Below are positions 17,617 to 26,834 of a stretch of 64,000 bases of DNA, in pieces. The position numbers and the translations under genes are program-made. Origin of the DNA: Labilibacter marinus. GTDB lineage: Bacteria; Bacteroidota; Bacteroidia; Bacteroidales; Marinilabiliaceae. The notes under the pieces are model-generated. The model was not told the DNA's origin. It was given only the letters and a program-made list of their open reading frames with translations, and ran no database searches. The first letter of the stretch is position 1, and the number at the start of each line of letters is the position of its first letter. The stretch spans positions 1-64,000 of the forward strand of contig NZ_LXYE02000034.1 of NCBI RefSeq assembly GCF_001659685.2. The letters run 5' to 3'.

Positions 17617-18663
17617 TTATTGGAAATTAAGATGAATGGGGATAAGGTAAAGCTGTTTGACCGGTTCTCCGTATAGGTAAGCAGGTTTCCACTTTGGCAT
17701 CTGACTAACTATTTCAAGTACCTTTTTATCAATGCTAGGACTAATACCTTTTCTAATAATAGGATTTTCAACAGTACCATTATGCATAATCATGACCTGA
17801 ACTAAAAGTTTTGTTCTAGTATTTTCAGAATCAATCGAATTAATGTTGAGTCGTTCTAGTATAAACTTCATTAGTTCTTGCTGTCCTCCAATATACTCAG
17901 CGTGAGAATTCCAGTTGTCAGTATTCTCTAAACTATCAGCAATAGATTTTGCTTCATCAAGAAAGTCGATACCATATTTTTTGTTAAGATTAAATATCAT
18001 CACAGAATCATAGCATTCGTAAAACGCTGTAGAATCGGTAAAATACCAATCGATGTTGTAATATTTCTTTAATACATGTAGATAACTGTTTTCTGTTGGA
18101 TAGAATGCAACTGAATGAAATGAATATTTCGATTCGAAGAAATCCAATTCAGCTATGGTAGATGCTTTCTCACAATCTTCCATTTCATGAATGTTCAAAT
18201 TCTCAACTTTTCCATTAACAATATTACAATTCCATGATTTCGAGTAAATGTTGTTCCAATTTTTAACATTAAAACCTATATAAGTACCAAACTTTGCAAT
18301 TATTTTACTAGTGTACCAACCTGCATAAACTTTCCCATTAATAACATTTTCTTTCCCAAAGATATCCTCTAGTTCATAATAATATTCTTCGCAACCGTTC
18401 ATTAATTTAATTAAAAAAAGACTGTCTTTTTCAATTCTCCAAGTTCCAACATGGCCTCGCCAACAATCGCTTGACGTACAAAAATCATTATCAAAGCTAA
18501 AAATTCGACTTTTAATTACGGAATCAGTTTCCATTAAAGCCTCAAGAGGATAATAATCGATGAATAAAGTATCGGATTCATAGATTAATATATCAGCGCT
18601 TTGCTCTGTAGCATAAATAGAAAATGTAAAGAAGACTAGTAAGCAGGTAAATATGACTTTCAT
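17617..18663 (-). CDS. Secreted protein with TonB C-terminal-like domain
   Basis: The 348-residue protein has a signal peptide (MKVIFTCLLVFFTFSIYA) and a long unrecognised beta-rich middle. Its C-terminal domain of about 90 residues has the TonB pattern TKLLVQVMIMHNGTVENPIIRKGISPSIDKKVLEIVSQMPKWKPA, ending in LYLIPIHLNFQ. There is no membrane anchor after the signal peptide and no proline-rich linker, so it is unlikely to energise receptors itself. Such TonB-C domains often sit in periplasmic proteins of Bacteroidota. It is 45 bases downstream of the regulator gene on the same strand and may be cotranscribed. Confidence 0.75.
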   Translation of the reverse strand: MKVIFTCLLVFFTFSIYATEQSADILIYESDTLFIDYYPLEALMETDSVIKSRIFSFDNDFCTSSDCWRGHVGTWRIEKDSLFLIKLMNGCEEYYYELEDIFGKENVINGKVYAGWYTSKIIAKFGTYIGFNVKNWNNIYSKSWNCNIVNGKVENLNIHEMEDCEKASTIAELDFFESKYSFHSVAFYPTENSYLHVLKKYYNIDWYFTDSTAFYECYDSVMIFNLNKKYGIDFLDEAKSIADSLENTDNWNSHAEYIGGQQELMKFILERLNINSIDSENTRTKLLVQVMIMHNGTVENPIIRKGISPSIDKKVLEIVSQMPKWKPAYLYGEPVKQLYLIPIHLNFQ

Positions 18664-18708
18664 GATGGTTTGATAAAGTAGGGTAATCTAAAAACTAATA
18701 GCTAACAA

Positions 18709-19866
18709 CTAATTACTTACAATTTCAATATCCACCAATTCACATTGTAAATCGGTTCGGCCAATACCTTCAACTTTAAAAAGGGCATTAAAATAGGAAT
18801 GGCTATTGGGGAGGTTCTTATCGAACTCTTTTAGCCAGTCTTGGTTGGTGAAGTTCTTAACAGCTGCCAAAACCCCAATATCGTTGTTGCTGGCGAAGTA
18901 AATGATATGTTGTCCGCTATCTGTAAGCTTATTATAAGATACCATCACATAATCTTGACGTGAATTTTCGGTATGTGTTCCTCTAATACTTTTTCCTGTA
19001 AGGGCATTTACAATTTTGCTTCCATCGTATTTAAATTTCTCCGAATCCTTAAGGAAAATTCCACTTAGCACATCCATTGTTCTAAACGGACCAATGTAAA
19101 TGATGTTATTATTCTTTAAATTATTGATGGTGGTTTCCGATTCCACTACCACCTTTAAATCTTTTTTATGCGAAGAGAACCATTGAGCTAGTTGAGCAGA
19201 ACATACGGGTCCCATTTTAGTCATAAAGCTAAAAGGAGCTTTTTCGTAATTCGCTTCGATATTATCTTTTGTTTTTACAAAATCATCAAAATCCTTATCT
19301 GAATTTACTTCGTTGTGATATGTCACTATCCTTTCTTTGTTTTTCCCTTTACTTACCACCATAAAGTGGTCGCCAACACAACAAATGGTCGCTGTGTTAC
19401 TCTTAAAAAAACTATCCCAGAAAAAGCTCTGTTTAAACTGTGGTTTAATCAATAAAAACAGCAAGATTAAAATGATGGGTACTGTAATATACAATCCTAG
19501 AAAGTGATGTAGTTTATTCGTTTTAGCAAGTGTATTATTCTTTTCAACGGAAAGATTATATTGTCCTTTTTTGATGGTAAAAACAATCTTGTCTTCAGCG
19601 CCTTCAGTTCTATAGTATTCCTCTAGTTTCTTCCTCAGGTTAAACATATAAACCCTAACCTTGCCATCGTATGAAACTGGCTGGTTTTTATCTCCAAACA
19701 ACTCAAGCTCAAGCACAGATTCTTTTACATGCTCACCTTTTAGATAACATTCAACCAGAAATTTTAAGATTCGTATATTTCTTTCAGACCCAGCAAAAAC
19801 CTTGCTTTCATCCATCGTTTTAATAGCTTCCCAAAGAATTTCTTCCGATATATTATTTGCCTGCAT
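18709..19866 (-). CDS. Membrane-anchored winged-helix regulator, paralogue 1
   Basis: The 385-residue protein has three parts. Residues 1-108 are a winged-helix-like DNA-binding domain (RNIRILKFLVECYLKGEHV, LELELFGDK, VRVYMFNLRKKLEEYY, then the wing IVFTIKKGQYNLSV), similar in pattern to OmpR/CadC C-terminal domains. Residues about 122-143 are one hydrophobic span, and about 150-385 are a sensor-like outer domain (TICCVGDHFMVV, IIYIGPFRTMDVL, FASNNDIGVLAAVKNFTN). With the N-terminus in the cytosol the sensor lies in the periplasm, the ToxR/CadC layout. It is paralogous along its full length to the protein at 31153-32295. It is divergent from the sulfatase at 20192, so it probably controls the polysaccharide locus. 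The ligand is unknown. Confidence 0.8.
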   Translation of the reverse strand: MQANNISEEILWEAIKTMDESKVFAGSERNIRILKFLVECYLKGEHVKESVLELELFGDKNQPVSYDGKVRVYMFNLRKKLEEYYRTEGAEDKIVFTIKKGQYNLSVEKNNTLAKTNKLHHFLGLYITVPIILILLFLLIKPQFKQSFFWDSFFKSNTATICCVGDHFMVVSKGKNKERIVTYHNEVNSDKDFDDFVKTKDNIEANYEKAPFSFMTKMGPVCSAQLAQWFSSHKKDLKVVVESETTINNLKNNNIIYIGPFRTMDVLSGIFLKDSEKFKYDGSKIVNALTGKSIRGTHTENSRQDYVMVSYNKLTDSGQHIIYFASNNDIGVLAAVKNFTNQDWLKEFDKNLPNSHSYFNALFKVEGIGRTDLQCELVDIEIVSN

Positions 19867-19888
19867 AATGCCTTCCTAGTTTGAAAAT

Positions 19889-19896
19889 CAAATATA
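19889..19896 (-). promoter_or_regulatory. Candidate -7 box (TATATTTG) of regulator 1
   Basis: On the minus strand the sequence is TATATTTG, an exact TAnnTTTG match, 23 bases before the ATG at 19866. The -33 element is weak. Confidence 0.4.
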
Positions 19897-20104
19897 ATAT
19901 TTTTATCCATGGCTATAGAGAAGTTTGCTTTTAGGCAGGTTTTAAATACAAATAATACAACATCGTTTACACAGAGACACAAGATTTGAACCAAGGAGAA
20001 CAAATGCAGGATGCTATTCTTAATGAAAAGTAAATCAATTAAATAAACACGTTATGATACCGTTTTTAACGGGGTGGTAAGGCGTTAATATCAATAACAA
20101 TAGG

Positions 20105-20112
20105 TATTTTTG
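20105..20112 (+). promoter_or_regulatory. Candidate -7 box (TATTTTTG) of the sulfatase
   Basis: TATTTTTG matches TAnnTTTG exactly, 79 bases before the ATG at 20192. No TTG at ideal spacing is visible, which would fit a promoter needing an activator. Confidence 0.4.
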
Positions 20113-20191
20113 AATAAAGCAATTACGAAAAGAGTTGAAAGGATTATAGTATCCATTCATTAACCTAAAATATACTTAATACATATTAGTT

Positions 20192-21640
20192 ATGAAATAT
20201 ACACTTTTATCAGTTTTAGCTGTTGTTTTGTTTTCGTGTGCAAGCAAAGGCGATAAATCAGAATCTACAAAGGAAATTAGCAAACCTAATATCATCTATA
20301 TCTTGGCCGATGATTTAGGATATGGAGACTTAAGCTGTTATGGTCAAACAAAGTTTAATACGCCTAATATTGACAAACTAGCAGCTGCAGGAATGAAATT
20401 CACGCAGCATTATACGGGTTCTGCGGTTTGTGCTCCTTCGCGTTCTTCTTTAATGACAGGGCAGCACACAGGTCATACGCCAATTAGAGGAAATAAAGAA
20501 CTAGAAGGCAGAGAGGGACAAACACCTATGCCTGCTTCTTCGGTTACCGTGGCTGAGTTATTAAAAGATGCGGGTTATGTAACGGGTGCTTTTGGTAAGT
20601 GGGGACTAGGTTTTATAGGCTCAGAAGGTGATGCAATAAATCAAGGATTTGATGTTTTTTTCGGGTATAACTGTCAGCGTATGGCGCATCGTTATTACCC
20701 AACTCATTTATGGAGTAATGATGAAAAGGTGATGTTAGAAGGTAATAATTGGACAAATACAGTTACCTACGCACCGGATGTTATTCAAGATGAAACCTTA
20801 AAGTTTATTGAGGACAATAAGGATAAGCCATTTTTTGCCTATGTACCATTAGTATTACCACATGCAGAATTAATCTCACCAGATGATTCATTATTAGCCA
20901 AGTTTAAAGGCAAATTTGAGGAAGTTCCAAAACTAGTTACCGATAGTTATACTTCTGATTATGGTCCTGATATTAATACCAAAGAGTATTGCTCACAAGA
21001 AACTCCTTATGCAGCTTTTGCTTCAATGGTGGTTCGTATGGATGTATATACAGGTCAGATTATGGATAAGTTAGAAGAGTTAGGCATTGCAGATAATACC
21101 ATCATCATGTTTGCTAGCGATAACGGACCACATACTGAAGGAGGAGCTAATCCGGCATATTTTAATAGTGGTGGTGGTCTGCGAGGCGTTAAACGTGATT
21201 TATATGAAGGTGGTGTTCGTACTCCATTTGTGGTTTCGTGGCCTAATAAAATTAAAGCAGGAACTGTATCTGATCATATTTCTGCTTTTTGGGATGTACT
21301 ACCAACCTGTGCTGATATTGTAGGAGTTGAAACTCCAAAGTCGGAAGTTGATGGTATTTCATTTTTACCAGAATTATTAGGAGAAAACAATCAGAAGGAA
21401 CATGAGCATTTATACTGGGAGTTTAATACTCGTGGAGGTCGTAAAGCGGTAAGAATGGGAGACTGGAAAGGTGTTTTGTATGATATTAATAGCAAAAAAC
21501 CACGAGCCATGGAGCTTTATAATTTAGCCGAAGATGTAGCTGAAACAAATAACATTGCAGATCAACATCCAGAAATCATTCAGCAAATGAAAGAAATTAT
21601 GGAGAAAGAGCATGTTGATTCAGAGTTATTTCCAATTTAA
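20192..21640 (+). CDS. S1-type formylglycine sulfatase, lipoprotein (sulfatase 1)
   Basis: The 482-residue protein has a lipoprotein signal (MKYTLLSVLAVVLFSC). It contains the S1 sulfatase signature C80-A-P-S-R-S, where C80 would be converted to formylglycine, and a metal-site motif YILADDLGYGDLSCYG. Also present are FGKWGLG and MFASDNGPHTEGG, the second metal and sulfate site. It is full length. The closest relative in the window is the next gene; the two share long blocks (GFDVFFGYNCQRMAHRYYP), so they arose by duplication. Within the locus it should remove sulfate from galactan oligosaccharides in the periplasm or at the cell surface. The exact position specificity cannot be read from sequence. 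Confidence 0.94.
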   Translation: MKYTLLSVLAVVLFSCASKGDKSESTKEISKPNIIYILADDLGYGDLSCYGQTKFNTPNIDKLAAAGMKFTQHYTGSAVCAPSRSSLMTGQHTGHTPIRGNKELEGREGQTPMPASSVTVAELLKDAGYVTGAFGKWGLGFIGSEGDAINQGFDVFFGYNCQRMAHRYYPTHLWSNDEKVMLEGNNWTNTVTYAPDVIQDETLKFIEDNKDKPFFAYVPLVLPHAELISPDDSLLAKFKGKFEEVPKLVTDSYTSDYGPDINTKEYCSQETPYAAFASMVVRMDVYTGQIMDKLEELGIADNTIIMFASDNGPHTEGGANPAYFNSGGGLRGVKRDLYEGGVRTPFVVSWPNKIKAGTVSDHISAFWDVLPTCADIVGVETPKSEVDGISFLPELLGENNQKEHEHLYWEFNTRGGRKAVRMGDWKGVLYDINSKKPRAMELYNLAEDVAETNNIADQHPEIIQQMKEIMEKEHVDSELFPI

Positions 21641-21652
21641 GGAACTGTAAAA

Positions 21653-21771
21653 ATGTAAATCAAGCCCCAAAGGGGCGAAAGCTAATAGCCTAGGGCATCG
21701 CCCTAGGTATATAAAAATGTAAATCGGGACAAGCACAAAACTCAGTTTTATGCAAAGGTATTTTGTGCCGT
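21653..21771 (+). repeat. Composite hairpin repeat, copy C
   Basis: GCCCC-AAA-GGGGC (21664-21676), CCTAGGGC-ATC-GCCCTAGG (21689-21707), then GCACAAAA (21733-21740) pairing with TTTTGTGC (21761-21768). The third stem differs fully from copies A and B yet still pairs. It lies in the gap between the two paralogous sulfatases. Confidence 0.85.
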
Positions 21772-21834
21772 ACATATCTGAAGTGTTAAGAGTAAGAACC
21801 TTGTGTAAATATTGGGATACAAAACATCTGTCAA

Positions 21835-23256
21835 ATGAAAACACTACTAATAATAAGTCTGTTGGCAATAGCAACATGCCTTTCTGCAGGTAATAAAAAG
21901 AATCAAAGACCAAATATCATCTATATGTTAGCAGATGATGCTGGTTACGGAGATTTTAGTTGTTACGGACAAACGGCTTTTCAAACGCCTAACATTGATA
22001 AGTTAGCTGAGCAAGGCATGAAGTTTACTCAGCACTACAGTGGTTCTACAGTATGTGCGCCATCACGTTCTACTTTGCTAACGGGATTACATACAGGACA
22101 TAGTCCAATTAGAGGAAATAAAGAATTGGATGGCGAAGGACAAACGCCTGTGCCAGCTGAGTATGTAACATTAGCTGAAATCCTGAAGGATAAAGGTTAT
22201 GCAACAGGAGTCTTTGGTAAATGGGGTTTAGGTTATCCGGGTTCCGAAGGCGATGCCAATATGCAAGGTTTCGATGAGTTTTATGGTTATAACTGCCAGC
22301 GTTTGGCGCACCGTTATTATCCTCCTTATCTAAATCATAATCAAGATAAAGTTGATCTACCGGGTAATGATTGGACAAAAGCAATCACTTATGCGCCAGA
22401 TTTAATTCAAGATCAAACGATTCAGTTTATTGAGGATAATGCCAAGAAACCATTCTTTGCTTACGTACCGTTTATTATGCCTCATGCCGAGTTAATTGCT
22501 CCAGATGATTCCATTTTACAAAGTTTTAAAGGAAAGTTTGAAGAGACACCTTATAGAGTAGAAGATGGATATGCATCAGATTATGGTCCAGATATTATTC
22601 CTAAAAAATACTGCTCGCAAGAATATCCTAAGGCGACTTTTGCGGCTATGATGGTTCGTATGGATTTTTACGTGGGGCAGATTGTTGAAAAGTTAGAAGA
22701 GCTAGGCATTACAGATAACACGATTATCATGTTTGCCAGCGATAACGGTCCACATGGAGCAGGAGGAGCAGACCCTGCCAACTTTAATAGTGCTGCTGGT
22801 TTTAAAGGCATGAAGCGTGATTTATACGAAGGTGGAATACGTACAGCTTTTATTGTAAAGTGGCCGGCTAAAATAAAAGCGGGTTCAAATTCCGATCATG
22901 TTTCGGCATTTTGGGATGTACTACCAACATGTGCTGAAGTTGTTGGAGCAGAAGTAAAATCAGAAACGGATGGTATTTCTTTCTTACCTGAATTGCTCGG
23001 CAAAAAAGGACAAAAACAACACGAATACTTGTATTGGGAGTTCAATAATAAAGGAGGTAAGAAAGCTGTGAGAATGGGAGATTGGAAAGGCGTGATATAT
23101 AAACTCAATAAAGGCAATGCTAAGCTTGAGTTGTATAATCTTGCTACAGATAAGGAAGAAAAGAATAACGTTGCCAAACAGCACCCCGAAGTTGTCGATC
23201 AAATTTTACAAATTATGAAAGAGGCGCATGTCGATAATGAGCTGTTCCCAATATAA
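21835..23256 (+). CDS. S1-type formylglycine sulfatase (sulfatase 2)
   Basis: The 473-residue protein has a Sec signal (MKTLLIISLLAIATCLSAG); the cysteine there is not a convincing lipobox, so it may be soluble in the periplasm. The signature is C74-A-P-S-R-S, with metal-site motifs MLADDAGYGDFSCYG and MFASDNGPHGAGG. It is a close paralogue of the preceding lipoprotein sulfatase. The pair differ mainly in anchoring and in charged loops, which suggests the same linkage attacked in two places or at two oligomer sizes. Confidence 0.94.
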   Translation: MKTLLIISLLAIATCLSAGNKKNQRPNIIYMLADDAGYGDFSCYGQTAFQTPNIDKLAEQGMKFTQHYSGSTVCAPSRSTLLTGLHTGHSPIRGNKELDGEGQTPVPAEYVTLAEILKDKGYATGVFGKWGLGYPGSEGDANMQGFDEFYGYNCQRLAHRYYPPYLNHNQDKVDLPGNDWTKAITYAPDLIQDQTIQFIEDNAKKPFFAYVPFIMPHAELIAPDDSILQSFKGKFEETPYRVEDGYASDYGPDIIPKKYCSQEYPKATFAAMMVRMDFYVGQIVEKLEELGITDNTIIMFASDNGPHGAGGADPANFNSAAGFKGMKRDLYEGGIRTAFIVKWPAKIKAGSNSDHVSAFWDVLPTCAEVVGAEVKSETDGISFLPELLGKKGQKQHEYLYWEFNNKGGKKAVRMGDWKGVIYKLNKGNAKLELYNLATDKEEKNNVAKQHPEVVDQILQIMKEAHVDNELFPI

Positions 23257-23267
23257 TATTTGCTTTT

Positions 23268-23368
23268 AAAGCCCGATTTCTGCGTTATTTTTGCAACGAA
23301 AACAGTCATTTACAAATAGTAAACTCCTTTATTTTCGTTGCTTCGAAAGCCTTGAACTCGAACTTTAG
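23268..23368. repeat. Imperfect palindrome of about 100 bases
   Basis: The core arms GCAACGAAAA (23293-23302) and TTTTCGTTGC (23332-23341) are perfect. Outside them AAAGCCCGATTT and the AAAGTTCGAGTTC complement pair loosely. It lies downstream of sulfatase 2 and just before hairpin repeat D. It looks like a second, different palindromic repeat family rather than a classic terminator. The rest of the 330-base gap holds repeat D and no gene. Confidence 0.5.
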
Positions 23369-23390
23369 AATTCAAATACACTTATTTTTA

Positions 23391-23517
23391 GATGTAAATA
23401 ATGCCCTGTAGGGGATAAATAAATTAGCCTAGGGCAAGGCCTTAGGTATAAGAAAGGCGCAAAGCGGCACAATCACATAGTTCAAAATATAGCTATAGTT
23501 CATTTTGTGCCGAAACT
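23391..23517 (+). repeat. Composite hairpin repeat, copy D
   Basis: CCCT-GT-AGGG, then CCTAGGGC with GCCTTAGG (one mismatch), then CGGCACAA (23465-23472) pairing with TTGTGCCG (23505-23512), ending GAAAC. The lead is GATGTAAAT as in copies C and E. It ends 71 bases before the GH2 gene. Confidence 0.82.
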
Positions 23518-23587
23518 AACTAAACAAAAAGAAATAATCACTCAAGTTTCACTCCAAGTAAAGCTTTGAGTATTGTACTTATAAGAA

Positions 23588-26500
23588 ATGAAAAATCTAC
23601 TATTATTAATTGCTCTTGTGTTGTCTTTCAACGCTGTGGCTAGAGAAAGAATTAGCTTTAACCAAAGCTGGAAATTCAAACTTGGTGATCATCCAGGAGC
23701 GGAGGCTGTAAAGTATAACGATGCGGATTGGCGGGTATTAAATGTGCCGCACGATTGGAGTATTGAAGGAGAATACAGCGAGGATAATGCCATGGGCGAT
23801 CAGTGTGGATATTTACCTGCTGGTATTGGGTGGTATAGAAAAACCATTGAGGTGCCTGCAAGTTGGAAAGGGAAACATGTTGAGGTAGCCTTCGATGGGG
23901 TATTTATGAATAGCGAAGTATATGCCAACGGTAAAAAACTAGGACTAAGACCTTATGGTTGGATATCGTTTGCCTACGATATTAGCGAAGAAGTCAAAAA
24001 CGCTGATAAAATCACCTTTGCCGTAAAAGTGGATAACGACAAACAACCTTCTGCACGTTGGTATACCGGAAGCGGAATTTATGCCAATACATGGATTGAT
24101 ATAAAAGAGAATACGTTTATTGCTAGAGATGGTATTTTCGTCAGAACAGAAGGAAATAAAGTTACTATCGATACCGAAGTATTTAATAAGCAAGCAAAAT
24201 CTGCAAAGTCTTCAGTAGTATCTTCTATTAAAGATGCGGATGGAAATGTTGTAGAAACTGCAACAAGCAAGGTAAAAATTGAAGGAGATCAATTGGTTCA
24301 GCAAATGATAACCTTATCTAATCCACACCTTTGGTCTGTAGAGAATCCGTATTTATACACGCTAGTTACAGAATTAAAAGTTGGTAAGAAAACACTCGAT
24401 AAAGTAGAAACACGTTTTGGTGTACGCGATGTAGAGTGGAAGCCAGAAACGGGTATGTGGATCAACGGTAAAAACGTAAAGATGCAAGGAATCTGTAATC
24501 ATCAGGATGCAGGAGCATTAGGAGCTGCAGTGCCTGATAAGATTTTGCGTTTTCGTATTCAGCAATTAAAGGATATGGGTGTAAATGCCATTCGTACTGC
24601 ACATAATCCGCAAACGCCGCAGTTTTACGATATGTGTGATGAGATGGGGATGTTAGTGATGGATGAAATCTTTGATGGTTGGATGAAGAAAGCAGCTAAC
24701 GATTATGGGGCGCATTCATTTGATGAGTGGTGGAAGACAGATGTAAAAGATTGGATCAAACGCGATCGTAATCATCCTTCTATAATAATTTATAGTGTGG
24801 GTAATGAAACGCGTGGAGAAGTAGGTAAGGATTTAGTAGCACAATGTCATAAGTATGATAATACACGTCCGGTTACCTCTGGTCACTCAGCATCGGAATA
24901 TATGGATGTACACGGTGTAAATGGTAGTAGCGAGAAGATGGGCTGGTTCGATGAAATGGAGAAAGACCGTGTTTTTATTGGAACGGAGAATACACACACT
25001 TGGCAGGTTCGTGGTTTTTATCGTACCCAAACTTGGTATAGAGATGGATATCCTAATAAACGCCAAAAACCATATTATTATCCTGACTTAACAGAGGAAG
25101 AAATATTTACTTACGATTGGACAAATGCTGCTGGAAGAAAAAACTTTAAACAGATTTTTAATTCGAGTTACGATAATGCGATGGTTCGTTTAACCTCGCG
25201 CCAGAATATTGAGCAGTTACGCGATATACCGTATTATGCTGGTTCGTTCCGTTGGACGGGGCACGATTATATTGGAGAAGCAGGTTATGTGCATGGTGGT
25301 TGGCCTTTTAAATCGTTTATGGGCGGAGCTATTGATATGGCCAACTTCGAAAAGGATTTATTTTACCTATACCAAAGCCAATGGACTAGCAAACCAATGG
25401 TTCATATATTGCCACACTGGACACATCCTACTTTAAAAGAAGGAACGGAGATTCCTGTTTGGGTATATTCTAATTGTGAGGAAGTGGAGTTGTTCTTTAA
25501 CGATAAGTCGTTGGGTAAACAAAAGCCAGGTAAGTCGTGGGATAAAATGCAATGCCAATGGATGGTGGGGTATAAGCCCGGAACGTTAAAGGCTGTAGCT
25601 TATAATAATGGCAAGGTAATCGCCGAAAAAGTGATTAGAACAGCTGATGCGCCAACTCAAAACTTACTTTCTATCGATGGTGAGGGAATGGCCAACAAAA
25701 CTGGAGATATCGTTCAGGTGCGCGCGACTGCAGCGGATGCAAAGGGTGAGTTTTATCCTTACGGAGAAAACAGAACGCACTTTTACGTGATAGGAGCAGG
25801 ATATATTAGAGCGTTGGATAACGGAAGTCCTATAGATGTTGAGAAGCATTTTGAGGCAAAGGATAGAATTGCCTTCTATGGATTAACCCGTGCTTATGTA
25901 GAATCGACTGATGATAATGGTGATATAAATCTATTGGCCAGTTGCATTTTGGGTGAGAAAAAACAAGAGACTTCAAATAAAGTAAGTATCGATACTAAAA
26001 TATTAAACCTACGAGGAGCTAAAGCTAAAGCAGATATCAAAGTATATTATACTACCGATGGAAGTAAGGCAACACAATCATCTAAACTTTATAAAGGAGC
26101 CTTTGAGGTGGAGTTAGGATGCACGGTAAAAGCCTTGGTGGTTTTAAATGGCAAGCCAGTTCAAAGCATGGAAGAGCGCTTTGCCATGGACGAAGGATTT
26201 GTGTTTGATGGCGTTGCGGTTGCGGCTAACTTAGGCGGTAATCAAGCCGAAGATGCTTCATACGCCATCGCAAATGTGAATAATCTCGGAAAGGGTTTTA
26301 ATGGTAAAGGATATCTCGATTTTGGTAGAAATGCCGGAGGTTGGGTTGAGTGGTATCAGGAAAATGATGGTAGCCCAGGCGAGTTCGAATTGAAGATAAG
26401 ATATAGCGCCTTTGATAAGATCAGGCCTACATACAAAGTTAAGTTGAGTATCAATGGCAAGGATCAGATAATTGCTTTACCCGCCAATGGTGCTTACAGA

Positions 26501-26614
26501 AAAACTTGGCAAGTATATAGTGTTAAAGCCAACTTAGGCTTTGGAGCCAATACCATTAAAATAACAGCCCTAGAAGATGATGGCTTATGTATTGATGAGT
26601 TGGTAGTGGAGTAA
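23588..26614 (+). CDS. GH2-family beta-galactosidase-type enzyme with C-terminal CBM-like domain
   Basis: The 1,008-residue secreted enzyme has a signal peptide (MKNLLLLIALVLSFNAVA). The GH2 sugar-binding, Ig-like and TIM-barrel domains (about 20-580) follow, with VPHDWSIEG, RTAHNPQTPQFYDMCDEMGMLVMDE and NHPSIIIYSVGNE. E407 is the likely acid/base and E467 in FIGTEN the likely nucleophile. A DUF4982-like domain (about 610-680), an Ig-like domain, a chitobiase-C-like strand region (KVYYTTDGSKATQSSKLY) and a C-terminal CBM6/35-like sandwich (about 875-1008, AEDASYA..GYLDFG..GGWVEW) complete it. It should remove beta-linked galactose-type residues after desulfation. It is flanked by sulfatases on both sides. 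Confidence 0.92.
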   Translation: MKNLLLLIALVLSFNAVARERISFNQSWKFKLGDHPGAEAVKYNDADWRVLNVPHDWSIEGEYSEDNAMGDQCGYLPAGIGWYRKTIEVPASWKGKHVEVAFDGVFMNSEVYANGKKLGLRPYGWISFAYDISEEVKNADKITFAVKVDNDKQPSARWYTGSGIYANTWIDIKENTFIARDGIFVRTEGNKVTIDTEVFNKQAKSAKSSVVSSIKDADGNVVETATSKVKIEGDQLVQQMITLSNPHLWSVENPYLYTLVTELKVGKKTLDKVETRFGVRDVEWKPETGMWINGKNVKMQGICNHQDAGALGAAVPDKILRFRIQQLKDMGVNAIRTAHNPQTPQFYDMCDEMGMLVMDEIFDGWMKKAANDYGAHSFDEWWKTDVKDWIKRDRNHPSIIIYSVGNETRGEVGKDLVAQCHKYDNTRPVTSGHSASEYMDVHGVNGSSEKMGWFDEMEKDRVFIGTENTHTWQVRGFYRTQTWYRDGYPNKRQKPYYYPDLTEEEIFTYDWTNAAGRKNFKQIFNSSYDNAMVRLTSRQNIEQLRDIPYYAGSFRWTGHDYIGEAGYVHGGWPFKSFMGGAIDMANFEKDLFYLYQSQWTSKPMVHILPHWTHPTLKEGTEIPVWVYSNCEEVELFFNDKSLGKQKPGKSWDKMQCQWMVGYKPGTLKAVAYNNGKVIAEKVIRTADAPTQNLLSIDGEGMANKTGDIVQVRATAADAKGEFYPYGENRTHFYVIGAGYIRALDNGSPIDVEKHFEAKDRIAFYGLTRAYVESTDDNGDINLLASCILGEKKQETSNKVSIDTKILNLRGAKAKADIKVYYTTDGSKATQSSKLYKGAFEVELGCTVKALVVLNGKPVQSMEERFAMDEGFVFDGVAVAANLGGNQAEDASYAIANVNNLGKGFNGKGYLDFGRNAGGWVEWYQENDGSPGEFELKIRYSAFDKIRPTYKVKLSINGKDQIIALPANGAYRKTWQVYSVKANLGFGANTIKITALEDDGLCIDELVVE

Positions 26615-26670
26615 ATGTCTATATATTATTCTCCTCTTTTTAAAGAAGAGAGCTGGTTGCTATTTATTAA

Positions 26671-26797
26671 AGATGTAAATATGCCCTGAAAGGGCTACAT
26701 ATAATAGCCTAGGGCATCGCCCTAGGGGGTGAAAAAAGGATATATCGACGCATCAATAATGTAAGATTTATACAAAAAAGCTTTGCGTCGGAAACTA
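26671..26797 (+). repeat. Composite hairpin repeat, copy E
   Basis: GCCCT-GAA-AGGGC (26683-26695), CCTAGGGC-ATC-GCCCTAGG (26708-26726), then CGACGCA (26746-26752) pairing with TGCGTCG (26784-26790), ending GGAAAC. The lead is AGATGTAAAT. It ends 38 bases before sulfatase 3. Confidence 0.85.
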
Positions 26798-26834
26798 AAT
26801 AACAATATTAAAAACCGTATAAATTTAATTCAAT

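Larger units (their letters stand above)
19867..20191. other. Divergent promoter region, regulator/sulfatase
   Basis: This 325-base gap must carry promoters for the regulator (minus) and the first sulfatase (plus). Exact TAnnTTTG boxes are present on each strand (listed separately). No RNA gene or real small frame is seen; an open minus-strand stretch to 20003 is only an out-of-frame extension. Confidence 0.5.
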
